A DNA stretch of 64,000 nucleotides from NCBI GenBank assembly GCA_002205965.3, contig NADL03000596.1, positions 1,922,001 to 1,986,000 on the forward strand. The letters are read 5' to 3'. The notes under the pieces were generated by a model, which saw only the letters and a program-made list of their open reading frames with translations, had not been told where the DNA came from and searched no databases. The DNA comes from Kappaphycus alvarezii. Lineage: Eukaryota; Rhodophyta; Florideophyceae; Gigartinales; Solieriaceae. Positions 33,385 to 44,957 of the stretch are shown piece after piece (position 1 is the stretch's first letter; each line of letters begins with the position of its first letter). The translations under genes and the position numbers were made by a program.

Positions 33385-35455
33385 TCAATCTAGCACGTCC
33401 ATGCCCAATAGTGCAGGAATATCTGCACGCACCACATATAGATTTACTTGGATGGGCGGGATACCAGGCGATGTTGCCAGTGGTAAAGTAACTTGGCCTA
33501 GCGACTCGAAGCTCTTATCTGCGAAGCGGAATAGATTGCGTAAGCCTGGTTTGCGTAGCTTCTGCACTTCGAGGTTATGGTAACCCAAAATTCGTGGCAG
33601 CTCCTTGCAGCCAACAACGGATTTTGGTGCACCAATATCAACACAGAATCCATGGATTCGGGATGCTCTGTGTTCTTTGCCTATTCTTGTAAAGTAAATT
33701 TAGGTGCAATCCACTTCAGAAATACAGCTAGGCTCTTTACGTCTCGGGTGAGCTTTGCGACGATTCTGCGTAGCTTGACAGGCAGCGAGGTTGCGGCGAG
33801 TTTCCTTGCCGCCTTGTTGGAAAACCTGCTCGTCTCAAGTCAATTATGTATTATGACTAGAGAGAGAATAGTTCTGGTTATGTATCATGGAGGAAAAGTA
33901 GTTTGTGTACCACTCCTTGTCAGTTTCTTCATTACTATGCCCATCATCACAAATAGTAGACACCAGAGACTCATATAGGCGGATCTCCTCAGGGTTTTCA
34001 ACCGTTTCCTTTTCACCGCTAGAATTATCTGAGGAACGCTCAGCTATTTATACCTCCAATCCTAACACCAGTTCAGACATAATGTGAACCGCAGACTCAC
34101 CGTTTTTCATTCTCTGATGAACTTGGTCGCGGATCGCTCAAGCTTTGCATCTGTGTCCAGGGGTCCACGGAGCGCGCCATTTGTGGCACTCATTCCGGCG
34201 TCGACTTTCTTCGAAAGTGCGTCCAAGATTACCATTGTGCCGAGTATTTCATGATCCAAATGATTGCATGGAGCGATCATTTTTTGTAGGATGCTTTTAG
34301 ACATGCTTAGGATTACGACCGTAGCGCTGAATAAAAGTGTCTTCCCGCATGTATCGCGAATCCGCAGTCCGTTTCATAACTTCTATTATCTCTTCCTCAA
34401 GCTGCATGTACTCACGCAATGCGGTAATGAATCCATGGAAAGAATAGTTGAATGTCATGATATTGCTAATAGGAGTCTTGGACCAAGAGAATCCAAGGAT
34501 AGCGTTACGAAGTTACCCAATTTTGTGGGACTCGGAACGAAAATGCGGCGGAAATTGGGGCCCAAGCTCTTCAATTGTGGTCACAATTTTTGTGAGCCCC
34601 TCTGCATACGAATTAAGTTCATGCTTAGCCATTAATTTTTCTATAATCATAGTGTTCAGCATGCTGTACACTTGGAGCTGGCGCAAACTGCTTCATATTA
34701 TTTGACCATCATCTCTGCCATGCCTTGATATTTCATTGAATCATCGGCATTATTGGAAAAAAAGTTCGGGGTGGACCATCCAAAATATTAACGGAGTATT
34801 CGGCCTTTTGAGATGTACTTAGCCTGTGATGACGTGCACAAACGTTATAGTCCATAAGTATGAGTTCAATGGATTGGTTCAGATCACCTGTGAAACGATT
34901 ATCCTTAAAATGTTGAAGAACATAGTTTGCTTTTCGAGTATCTTCTTGATTTGTATCTTCATGTATCACATTATCCTCCCCATTCGCTCGGGGAGCAGCA
35001 AATGGTTGGCTCAGAGCTCGAAGTTACGTGTCATACTCACCGGGTGCCTCAGTGTATGGGTCATTTTCTGGAGGTGGAATTGTTTGGCCTTGCTGAATAG
35101 GCTGTTCAACAACTGATCCCGAAGGGAGGTCCCTAAGGATCTTCTCACGGGTCTCACCTGCCGCTGCTCTCGGAGACATTGTCATTGTTCCGCGACTTCT
35201 GCCATACATATCGACTCCATCGCGAATAGATTCAGGGAACAGTCCAATAAGTCCATAAACCAAACGTGTGTCACAATTGACGGATTTGAAGTCTCCCGAA
35301 CTGAGATTAATAACAGTACTTATAAGGCCTTTGGATGCGTCTCCGAAACCATAAACTATTGCAACATCCCAAGGGATAGTTATCGGAAAACGTGGGGAGC
35401 AAAAGAAAGACCTGTTCAATATCCGTTCAGGTGCCGGTGAAAGACTCCGTAGCAT
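33385..35455 (-). pseudogene. Copia Gag and protease remnants (element 29003-36283)
   Basis: The minus frame 33385-33588 ends in 'RADIPALLGMDVLD', the flap/dimer strand of a retropepsin. Frames 34107-34304, 34733-34969 and 35024-35455 occupy the Gag position but show no intact zinc knuckle that I can identify. The assignment of Gag rests on position only. Confidence 0.55.
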
Positions 35456-35746
35456 CGCTTCAACTTTTTCCGGAGGTGGTGAGGTACTTGTTGATGTAGA
35501 ATCAGCAGCTTCAAATAACGGGAAGATGTTGAGGATATTTCACGCACAGTCTCGAAGATACCTTCCAATTTCGGTAGTAGGTTCGACAATCGACGCTGTT
35601 CGTTTCAAGCGATCGTATCTGGCTACCAATTGGGCTCTCGTGCTTGGTGGCATGAATCCTTATGAAAAAGCGAGACGTTAACAAGAGGCTTCAACGACGA
35701 GATCTCTAGTTCACCAAAGCGACCGGAACGGCTCAGGAATCCGGAT

Positions 35747-36283
35747 TGTCGTATGAAACGCCCCTTTTTGACTGCCTAGCACCCGGCGATGAACCATTAT
35801 AATCTGGAAGCGCTTGGTTGTTGGGCTGTGGTGACACGAATGAGGGATAAATTGTTGCTGGTAGATAGGGGCGGTGCGTCTTTTCGCGCACATTTGAAGT
35901 GCTAGTAATGTCACTACTATTACTTCAAAAACACTCATGCCTTCATCAAAAGCTACGGCGGGGAGGGCATCACATTTTATTCAAGACAGATCGTAGAACG
36001 TTGGCGCTAGTCGCCAACCTGCGATCAACAAATAATAATTCACTAAAAAACATACATGAATAAAACCAAAGTGTGCACTACAGTATCAACAAAATCGCTT
36101 ACGGGAGCTTAGCGTGAGCTCGCTCCCCATAGTATCCCAAACCTACCATCCTGTACAGCGCAGAATGTACCCTGTCTCTTTTCGCAGTTTGGGCAGTACT
36201 GTACACACTGCCCGGTATATCAAGTACAGTACATTAGTACTCCCCTAGACCGCAGTTTCACCTGGAACTCCTCATTATTAACA
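35747..36283 (-). repeat. 5' LTR of the Copia element 29003-36283
   Basis: On the minus strand it begins TGTTAATAATGAGG and ends ATACGACA. It carries the same GCAGTACTGTACACACTGCC palindromic cluster (near 36186) as its partner. Confidence 0.92.
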
Positions 36284-36288
36284 GAGAG

Positions 36289-38760
36289 TGACAGGCGTTA
36301 GAGTCCGGCGGACTCAAAGATATTTCGTCTTACATGAAGTCTGAGGGATTCTATGGTCGAGATTTGTCTCCTACCTTCGTGGCAAATTCTCACCAATTGA
36401 ATGGTAGTCTGACTCTAGGTAGGTTTATCAGACTAATTTATCGTGTACTTAAGCTGAATAAAGACAGGGGTGAAGTGAGATAACTATTAATTCTATCAGA
36501 AAATCTAATCGAACCGAAAATCTGTTTGACTTGCCTACGACCAAAGTTCATCACCCTCTGGGACATCATCCAAGTTCATAGTGAAATACGAGGTAGCTGT
36601 CGCGTCTCGCAGCCAATTCTCCACTGTAATAGTGAGGACTCGTTTGTATCAGAAGCTTAGCTACCTCACTTGCTCCAAATGTGCGGCGTTTGTAATATTT
36701 CCTTCCCATCAACATGAAGAACTCTGTCAACCGATTCAAAATTAGATTTGTCGGGACTTCGAGGTTTTGCGGACACATAAAAGAGCGATAAAATAATGGA
36801 AGTTGACAGCTCAAGAGAGCAGATTCCGATTGCAGTTTCTTGACAACATTGCTCTCGAGTTCTTACTATCCTTAATGACCGAACCGCTTTATTTACCGCA
36901 CTCGCTGTTGGGTACTTCTTCCTTTCTCTTCCGTAACCGACAACAGGACCACTGAATCAAGCGCTCTCGGTAGGCTGCCATGGCTCACCGGCGCCGAATT
37001 CCGCATGAATTGACTTCGCCGGTTCAAGGAGAGCATGCGAAAGGATGATCTTGATCTGCTTTCATTCAGTGATCAACAATGTGCTAATACTCTTGCTACG
37101 CAGACGAAACCCCCAATGTCAAAGATGGGAGCCAAATTTTCTTGAAAATAGGATGAGGTCCGATACTGCACACGAGTACGCCCATACACGAAGAAAAAAG
37201 CGCCAAAGAGATGTTGGATGCACTACACAGTCTCTTTTTGACATCAAAAGAGCAGAATATCATCAATTTTCACCATTAAACCGGAAAATTCCCAGTCTAA
37301 GGAAGAATTCAATTGGAAGATCACCTCAACTATTTGAATAGGATTTCAAACGTTGTTTATGTCCCCAAGAAATCCTTATCGAAGAAATAGGCGAGAAATG
37401 AGCAATTCGGAAGCTTTCCCAGATTCACTCTTTCTGATAATACAGATGAATGCTTTGGTGGGTCGGCAAATTTCACTTGTTTAACTTTCAAATGCGACAG
37501 ACATGAATATTTCCCGACAAAAGATACGAAGCGAAGGGAGAAGTTTTAAATGTCCCGGATGCCTCCAAAGCCTCCAAAAGAATATGTTTGACCGCAGTAC
37601 CATAATTATTCGTTTAACAGAGAATTGCGACAACCGAAGCCTTAGTAGGTTAGCTGTACCCTTATTTATCGAGTATCAGAATATTATTACAGAGAAGAAA
37701 GCAGCATGAGCCTCAATCATTCATACCACGCGGAAGAGAAAATGGAATTCGGCATAGTAGCTTTTTATATAGACTCCGCGAAAAAGGAAAACATATGGGA
37801 AGTTTATAATGAGGGTTTCATCCACGTTAAAAGACTTGAAATTGCAATCGGAATGTCACTAATTGCTTCCACAGGAGAGTTCATGAAGCAGAAGGTTCCA
37901 AAGCTCAGTTTGCTTTTGTTAAATTGATGTCTCCTTTGGAGCATCAAAATGGAAGGGAAATGATCAAAAATTATCAAGACTCGTGTGAATTCATGGCGCA
38001 TACAGTATTAACTTCAAGAGTTCTTTGGCCAAATTCGGTGGGACAAAGCCAGAATTCGCTCTGCTTGACTCTGGTGTAATTGAAAATTTGAGTACATATA
38101 CAATGGTGTATACTTGTGAAGATTTGATTGGGTAGTATTTGTTTGCGTAATTTCACTTCATTCCCTTTTTCTCACAGCTGAAAACTCGCAAAGAGGCTTA
38201 CAGGTATAACTGTACTTTATCGTTCAACCTGGAACTTGACCGTTATGTTTATGCACTTTTCAGTGCTGTAAGCTTGAGCTGATCTACTTTAGATCAGCTG
38301 AGGTTTTGGGTTAGACACTCACCATTGTCTCCATGTCTTCTGGATACTCGCTTCGATCAACAGAAAGCATCAGTCGACTCACTTTGAAGTCTATAGAAGC
38401 CCTGGTCTCTCTCCATCTTCTACCTGAATAAAGTTCCTCACCACATTCTCCTCTCTCATCTCTCCTTCTCGGTCCCTCGCTCCTTTTACCCTTCTCTCTC
38501 TCTGTTGCTCTCCCGCTCTCTTCCTCACTCTCTGTCTGGCTGGCTCGCTCCCTCTCTCTCGTTCTGTCCATCATATTGAGCATAGACGAATGTTTCGACA
38601 CGTCAGAAGGAGGGCGACGACGGTACTTTGGTAGCACTGACTTGGTGGCCGCAACTACTGTAGTTCGTCATGTCTATTTCTCTCGTCACGAATTTCCACC
38701 AGTTGCAACCGGGCAGTGACATCTTCTGAAGAGTATGATCGTAGTGTCTACTACGTATGG
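36289..38760. other. Intergenic DNA with short ORFs only
   Basis: The minus ORF 36566-36814 (82 codons) and plus ORFs at 37503-37927 have ordinary amino acid composition but no recognisable domain. A perfect 10-bp-arm hairpin lies at 38277-38299, and a CT-rich microsatellite-like tract at about 38455-38570. Nothing else is supported. Confidence 0.4.
38277..38299. repeat. Perfect hairpin, 10-bp arms, 3-nt loop
   Basis: AGCTGATCTA, CTT, TAGATCAGCT. No T-run follows on either side, so this is not a typical terminator. Its role is unknown. Confidence 0.85.
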
Positions 38761-38789
38761 CGGACAAAGATGAATTAAGTCCTGCTGAC

Positions 38790-41010
38790 CGGGCGGAAAG
38801 CCTGCAGGCCGCTTGGGCCTGGACGCAAGGATTTCAGCAAGGTTTTATCAGAGCTGAATGAGTCGAAACTGGTTGAAGAAGGGCCTGTCTTCGAGCGGGG
38901 TGCGCATTTCACGATCACGCATTTGGGATATTTCAAGTCCTCCGCGGATGACTCCTTGTCCGAACTGAAGAGAAAAGGTAGTCGATCCGCGAAGGGGTGG
39001 GAATAAATTAACGCAGGGGTGGTCTTGGCTGAGCTTAGATTTATGACTTTGAAGGTTGCTCGAACGGAGATTGGAGGGGAGGACGACCTGGGTAGGAAAC
39101 GAAAGATGGCTGAGATTGGAATGAAGAAGACGGTTAAGGTTTTTTCGATGCGTGCCCAGTACTTTCGGGACATCACTGAGAAAGAATTAGATGTTGCAAG
39201 GTAGATGGAGTTTCTTGTCGAGCAAGGGCATGACGCATTGTTTTCGGAATCGTACAAGAGTGCGAGAGAGGCTCTTACAAGGAAGTTAGAGATTGAGAAG
39301 GTGAGCCAACTTGCGAAGGCAAGGTTGGAGAGGGCGAGAAAACAGAAGGGTGGCCTTTGGTTGGCCACCGACGAAGAAAGATGTTGCAAAGTGCGGGCAA
39401 GGGGGGGATATGGCTACGACTGAGGATTGGAAGTCGTTGTGGAACGGACGGTGAGCAAGGCCGATGCTTAGGGATCGGCCATAGGGGCGTCGACATTTTG
39501 TGGTGAAGTATGGATCAAGGACATGCCGAAGATCCCGTTCACGGAAGGGTTTGTTATGGGGGAGATAACTCTAACTGAGTAGGAAAAGGAGTTTGCTGGA
39601 ACGGAACTGGAGAAGGGAGTTTGGATTGGCATATTTGAGGAGTTGGGTGGATAGGAGGTGCTGTGGTTGGTAGGGGAGGGGAAGATGATTTCGTCGTCGT
39701 TTATGGTGTAGCAAGGGGAGAGGAAGGGGCGAAAGGGGAGGTTTGCTATTAACTGCCGAAAATTCAAGCATTGGTATAAGAGGACTCTGAAGATGGAGAC
39801 TATGCAAGGTTTTGCGGTGGAAATGGAAAGGAGGTATGTTTTGATGCCATGGGATTTCAAAAGAGGGTATCAGCATTTTGCTTTGCACCCTGACATCTGC
39901 AACTTCCTTTTGTTTCGGTATGCCGGGCGATATTACCGGTGAATTGCATTATATTTTGGGTGTGGGCGGTCGGGGTACTGTTTTTGCGAGCTTCCAACCC
40001 TATTGGTGAAGTACATGAAGGAGAGGCTACAGTATCGGGTGCTGCCATACACCGATGATTTTCTGCTGATCCCGAGCCTGCAGGGGCGAGCGGAAGGAAA
40101 AGAGGACTGTTTCAAGAGTAGTGTTGGACGGACTTTTAGGGCGGCTGGGTTCGGTGTGGTATCCGGAAAAGGGGAGTGGGAGGGTTCTACGAGAGTGGAA
40201 CATTTGGGTGTGTTAGTGGACACCGAGGCGATGAAGGTTTATGTAACGGAGAAGAAAATAGGGCAGGTGAGGAGAATGTCCAAGAAGATCATCGCCTTAG
40301 CCTACAAGTACCGAAGGCTGGTCCCGCTCGCGCTGCTTCGAAGGTTCTGCGGGGTGTTTGTCTCCCTTACGCTTGCGCTTCTGATGGTTCGATTCTACAC
40401 GCGCTCGATTTACTTCGATATGTCTGGATCGGAGCGTCGTTTGTCGCGAGCAGCGGAGCGGGAGGGGCGGAGTGGCGGAGGGCAGGGTCGGGGGGAGGAT
40501 CCCCTGGAAAATTGAGGGAGATCGGGGAAAGGGTGCGATTGGGTAGACAATCGCTTCGGGACTTGGGGTACTGGGGTTCGTTAATGCAAGGAAAGGGGAG
40601 AGAGCTGAAGCGAGCCGGAACAAATGTTGTCATGCACAGCGACGCGCTCGACGTAGGATACGGGAGGACGTTGGGTTTAGAAGAGAGACCAGGGTTGCCG
40701 AGTTTGTGGGAGGGTCAAGGTTTTTGGGGGCCGAGGGCAGAGCGCACTCAATCACTTTGAGGGAGTGGGCCGATGCGTCTGTCACTCCAAGGGCACTTTG
40801 CCAACCAAGTATCCGAACCCGAGGTGAGGAGGGTGTTGCTGCACGAGGACAACCGAGCAGTGATGGCAATTCTCAACGCAATGGTGTCCACCTCGCGGAC
40901 GATTTTGGCGCAGTAGAGGCAGCTGGCGGAACTATTGAGGAGGATAAGCGTCCATATCGAGGCAAGATGGATCCCGTCGGAAGTCGACCGGTTCACCGAT
41001 TCTCTCACGG
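38790..41010 (+). mobile_element. DIRS-like retrotransposon relic (Gag-like, RT, RNase H)
   Basis: A Lys/Glu-rich Gag-like frame (about 38790-39423, interrupted by TAA near 39004 and TAG near 39202) is followed by an RT frame 39486-40517. That frame reads 'NCRKFKHWYKRTLKMETMQG', 'LMPWDFKRGYQHFALHPD' (motif A) and 'VLPYTDDFLLIPS' (motif C), then the connection 'RVEHLGVLVDTEAM' and 'LRRFCGVFVSLTLALLMVRF'. RNase H follows in other frames: 'VMHSDALDVGYGRTLG', then 'LLHEDNRAVMAILNAMVS' and 'IEARWIPSEVDRFTDSL' (about 40550-41010). Several in-frame stops occur between 39579 and 39948. No tyrosine recombinase or split repeats are visible. It is inactive. Confidence 0.75.
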
Positions 41011-41556
41011 ACCTTGATTTGATTTGCAGGCATCACCATCTGTTGATTCCTTCCCCTTCTCCACCTCTACCTTCCATTCCAACACCGCCTGGTCAAGTGG
41101 ATGCTCAGCGCCGTTCTGCTTGCATGTGGCGATGGTAAGAACCATCGCCACTAACTCCCCGTGTTCTCCCGCAATCTTCTTCATCTTCTTTGATAGTCCC
41201 GGTACCGTACTTGCGATGTAGCCTACGTTGCCCGTGACTTTAACCATGTACTCACGCCTCCATATGATTCCGTACTGCAACTGATCCGTGACCTTCTGTT
41301 GATCTGTATAATGTCTTGTGCGCGCTGCATGGGCGACATCAGCCGAAATTTTCTCCAAATTCATGCCTTTCTGGCATACAGCACCCCTCGCAGTTAATTG
41401 ATCTATGATCCATGCGCGCTCAATGAGGTTCGGTCGAAATCGCTCACATGTAGGCTTCGAATGCGTACTGAGTGATGATGTTGCCCCGATGTATACAGCG
41501 CTAGATGATGTTACAGGAAGCATGGGTTCCTGGGTGGGCCGGGTAGGTGGATTCAT
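41005..41556 (-). CDS. Hypothetical protein, 183 aa
   Basis: An uninterrupted minus-strand ORF just downstream of the DIRS-like relic and convergent with it. The protein is soluble-looking, with a basic, helix-forming middle ('LSKKMKKIAGEHGELVAMVL') and a charged C-terminus ('LEWKVEVEKGKESTDGDA'). I do not recognise the family. It overlaps the relic's RNase H end by a few bases. It could be a small host gene or the leftover of an element ORF. Codon choice looks ordinary, which gives weak support for real coding. Confidence 0.4.
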   Translation of the reverse strand: MNPPTRPTQEPMLPVTSSSAVYIGATSSLSTHSKPTCERFRPNLIERAWIIDQLTARGAVCQKGMNLEKISADVAHAARTRHYTDQQKVTDQLQYGIIWRREYMVKVTGNVGYIASTVPGLSKKMKKIAGEHGELVAMVLTIATCKQNGAEHPLDQAVLEWKVEVEKGKESTDGDACKSNQGP

Positions 41557-41835
41557 GTCAAAGTTTGGGTTGGTACGGATGGGGATGAGGATGATTGGAA
41601 CGACCTTGCATCCATTCCTGGTATGTACAGTACTTTTTGACCTATGTGTATCTGAATTCCCGCCAAAATGATAACAGTAACCTTAATAGTAGCATTCTCT
41701 TTGGTTTTGTTAAAACCTCTGTTACACCTCAATTTAGTCTGATTTTTTGCATTTCCGTTATTTCCTAATTAAAAACATGTTCAGACCAACTTTTTTGCTT
41801 ATTGCATTTTTTAAGCTTATTTTCTCTTAATTAAA

Positions 41836-41975
41836 AAGGTCTAATAGAGGCCTAATGTGAGTAGCTACTACAGCAGAAACCACCTTGGTCAAATGGTTTC
41901 TAGTAGCTACTACAGTAGAAACCACCTTTGTGAAATGGTTTCTAGTAGCTACTCACATTAGGCCTCTATTACCTT
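41836..41975. repeat. Nested inverted repeat (MITE-like, about 140 bp)
   Basis: The outer arms AAGGT(CT)AATAGAGGCCTAA... and ...TTAGGCCTCTATTACCTT pair almost perfectly over about 35 bp (left arm from 41836, right arm to 41975). Inside are two tandem units of about 46 bp (CTACAGCAGAAACCACCTTG..., CTACAGTAGAAACCACCTTT...). Each contains a smaller AGAAACCA/TGGTTTCT inverted repeat, and AGTAGCTACT palindromes sit at the junctions. Both ends are flanked by TTAA. It lies 27 bp left of a Copia LTR. Confidence 0.88.
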
Positions 41976-42002
41976 AAATCAGGAAAAATCAGTGTACGGT
42001 AG

Positions 42003-42304
42003 TGTGATTATCCAGTGAGCCACTGAGGCGACGCCACCGAAGGATCACTGTAGTTGGTAGCTTGGAGGCAATATTAGTTTTACTGATATTTTCTGGTGGG
42101 TGACATTTGAAACGTTCGGCGTCGTTCAAAATGAAAGCGTGCTGCTACGGGTGGAGTTCCAATGTTCCACCCGGTAAGCTTCTTGTTTTTTTCTCTTTCA
42201 TGACACGTCTCGCAGCGCCCGTTCCGCCGACGGAATCCGAGCGATCGCGCGAGAAGCTAGGCCGGCCGAAGACCTAGCGTTGTGGAGGAGACAAGGCAAC
42301 AACA
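42003..42304 (+). repeat. 5' LTR of the Copia element 42003-49100
   Basis: Starts TGTGATTATCCAG and ends AGGCAACAACA; same length as 48799-49100. Confidence 0.95.
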
Positions 42305-42314
42305 CTAACTAGTC

Positions 42315-42358
42315 ACGTTGCTACTAACGTTGCTTCTTACGTTGCTCCATACGTTGCT
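42315..42358 (+). repeat. Four ACGTTGCT copies at exact 12-bp spacing, just inside the 5' LTR
   Basis: ACGTTGCT begins at 42315, 42327, 42339 and 42351, separated by variable tetranucleotides (ACTA, TCTT, CCAT). It lies 10 bp after the LTR, where a primer site or leader element is expected. Confidence 0.9.
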
Positions 42359-43781
42359 CAGTTGCAAGATCGCCAAAAACCTTCCTCACTAACCGCCCCA
42401 GTTCAGTCCCCAAATCCCACCTTTTTTTCTTTTCCCCATCCCACCTCACATCACTTTCCCCTTTTCCCTTTCCCCATCCCCAAACCATCTCCCATTCCTC
42501 CCTCACCTCCGTCAAGCCCGCAATTCCTCCGCACCACTTTTTTTTGCCACCCCCCAACGTGTTGTAACAACCGTGCTTTGTTTATCAGCACCTGCTGTGC
42601 CGCCGATCACCTGCCGTGCCGCCGATTAAGTTTGCTTTGCCGATTATCGCCTGTGCTGTTCTCTCATTGTCTGTGCGTTTGCGCCCATCGCCTGTGCTGT
42701 GTTTTATTGCTCCTGACTATGTCGTACCGTGTTATACGTATACCCTGCTTTGCATTGACAGTGACGTTTAATACTATAATGGCTCCTTTCTCGCTTGTCG
42801 TTTAATATAACACAGCGCTTGCATTTTTGGCACTCGCAGTTTTATTCTTGGCACTCTAAGGAAGGCATTTTAAGGAAGTTCGGAGCGACGCAAGGGCACA
42901 GTTAGCGCTTGTCTCAATTGATTGTTTTGTCTCTGTGGCTGCGTGCCTTTGTCGGTCTTAAGACAAGACTTTAAAACTTTTGTATCGCTCTAGTCCAACC
43001 GATTGTGGAACGTCTCAAGACTTTGGCTAGAAGGACAAACTTTGGATTCAAGTCGTTCATTGGAGAGGACATTGAGGGGTCGCGCGCGGCTGGTAGCTGG
43101 CAGAGATAGTCGAAGCTCGCTGAAATCCTGGTCTTGCGTGGGGTTGCTCGGTTTTGGAAATAAGGCAGTTGTCAACGACTGCGCGCGGTTCGGGGTATCG
43201 CGGTGGGTTGGAGCTGTTAACGCGCTTCGCACCAAAGGGGTACAGTTATTCAGGGACTCCCTCTCGGAGCCACAGCCTGTGAGCTGCCCGCCTGTGGTTC
43301 AGTCAATTGCCCAGGCAAGGGGACATCCCAGGGGAAGTGGTCCCTACGACTAAACCCCCGCTCGCTTGCGTACTTTCACATCAAGAAAGGGGACCGCAAC
43401 TTATCAAGACTAGGGCTCTCCCGACTAATCGCTGTAATGTTTCGCCATATTGCGTGGGGACCGGGGTGGTTTACCGCTTTATCGAGTACTTCAACTACCG
43501 GCGCAACTTGAGTGAGCGTATCCTCAGGGTTCTGTGGTTTTGTTTGGTTGTTAGGGAACTAATAAGATGTCATTAGTCTGGCCTGGTGGCTGTGGTTTGC
43601 TGGGGAAGTCGCGGTAGATCTCTTATAGGGTAAGGACCGGGTACGGATATCTTTGGCAGCTCCGGGAAATATCCGAACGGTGTGACAACCACCTCGCACT
43701 GGTACTGTGCGAGGATAGACTGCAGAAAAAGGCTACCTCTCCGGAATGGGGGCGACTCCGTGCCAATGGTCAATACCCGAA

Positions 43782-43872
43782 CCCTCTACCAGTAGGGGAC
43801 TGGTCGTCAAGGGTCGGAGTACCCTGATCCCTCCGCCAGTAGGGGACTGGCCGCCCAGGGTCGGAGTACCCT
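43782..43872 (+). repeat. Two direct 44-bp repeats in the element leader
   Basis: CCCTCTACCAGTAGGGGACT... and CCCTCCGCCAGTAGGGGACT..., both ending GGGTCGGAGTACCCT. GGGTxxxAxTACCC is itself a small dyad. They lie about 120 bp before the presumed Gag start. Confidence 0.85.
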
Positions 43873-43991
43873 CCCACCTTACCAGAATCAAGATCAAGAT
43901 CGAAGAAGGTTTGGACACACAGGGACAATCTTTGGGACAGGGTCATATAGTGACATGAGTACTTTTATGTTTCGACAATAACGTCAACACC

Positions 43992-44755
43992 ATGACAAGC
44001 AGTGGCCAGACAGGAAACAGTGGCGGAGATGATTCCCCTCTCTTTACGCGGCTGATCACTGATAAGGAACTTGGCTCCTTGAGCAGCACGCAAAAGGGGT
44101 TCATCATATCTATTCGAACACTCGACACTTCCCTCAGCGGGTAGCAGCTCTAAGAAATGGTCGCCGAATTGTTCCCCTCCGCAATTTTTGCCAAGGAAAT
44201 TTGTGATCTTCCGTCCGTCTGTGTCGAGCTTCGCAATTTTCGCAGCGCTCGAGGTGCTGGCTTGCAGCAATATTCCTCACGACGTGTAATCGTGACGCTA
44301 GCTTCTGGGATCTACGACGACACCGGTGACCGAGATGCAGCTGTTCAAATGGCACAACTGATTGTTGCAGGGGACAGACGCGTGAGAAGTGACCTACAGA
44401 TTACGACGGCGTCTGTTTCAGTGCCGGCCGGGTCACAAGGGACGGCAAACACTTCTGAGTACAGTAGTGGTAGCAGACTTGCTCATGATATTGCTATGAG
44501 ACTCAAGGATTCTGACAAAAAGTTCGCAGGTGATCTCGGCGAGTGTTAGATGAACTACGTTGATGAGTATTCCCAAGTGGCAAAGGACTATGGACTGAAC
44601 CCGCAACAGAAACTGCAGTACCTGTACAACCTGTTGTCGAAGGACGCAAAGCGGTTCTACCTTGCTCAAGTCGTGACATACGCTCAGACATTTCAACAGA
44701 CATTTCAACAGGCTGTTGAAATGATCAATCAGGAGTACAACTCACCTGTACGGTA
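43992..44755 (+). pseudogene. Copia Gag N-terminal part (element 42003-49100)
   Basis: From ATG at 43992 the frame encodes a Gly/Ser-rich start. It passes a TAG and a TAA (about 44140-44160) and a TAG at 44547-44549 before ending at the TAA at 44754. The later part, 'LNPQQKLQYLYNLLSKDAKRFYLAQV', reads like the helical capsid part of a Copia Gag. The stops break it. Confidence 0.6.
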
Positions 44756-44957
44756 AGACGCAAGTCAAGAACTACCTCAATAATCTTAGGTGTCTGACTT
44801 CGTTACGAGAAGCCTTTAAGTATCGTCCGCACTGGCAAAGGTTTATAAGCTTATAAACAAACTCTCTCGGCAAGTACCGCAGTCCCATCGGGGTGACTCA
44901 AATAAAATAGAGTTCCTTCGTAATGCCACAGTAGGGTACACTTGGTTCCGTGAGCCC

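Larger units (their letters stand above)
29003..36283 (-). mobile_element. Ty1/Copia LTR retrotransposon with 5-bp target duplication
   Basis: Direct LTRs at 29003-about 29541 and 35747-36283 flank a 6.2-kb interior coded on the minus strand. GAGAG occurs immediately outside both ends (28998-29002 and 36284-36288), a perfect 5-bp target duplication. Order from the 5' side (right): Gag pieces, protease-like piece, integrase, integrase tail, RT, RNase H. Integrase before RT defines Copia. The LTRs differ at many sites, so the insertion is older than the 42003-49100 copy. The interior is broken in several places. About 1.1 kb between RNase H and the 3' LTR (29542-30630) carries plus-strand coding instead. 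Confidence 0.93.

Noticed and set aside
38455..38570. A minus ORF full of Arg/Glu repeats
   Set aside because: It is created by a CT-rich simple repeat and has no other support.
38775..39389. A 204-codon minus ORF
   Set aside because: It is the antisense shadow of the Lys/Glu-rich Gag-like frame on the plus strand, and its Ser/Phe/Leu-rich composition is what such a shadow gives.
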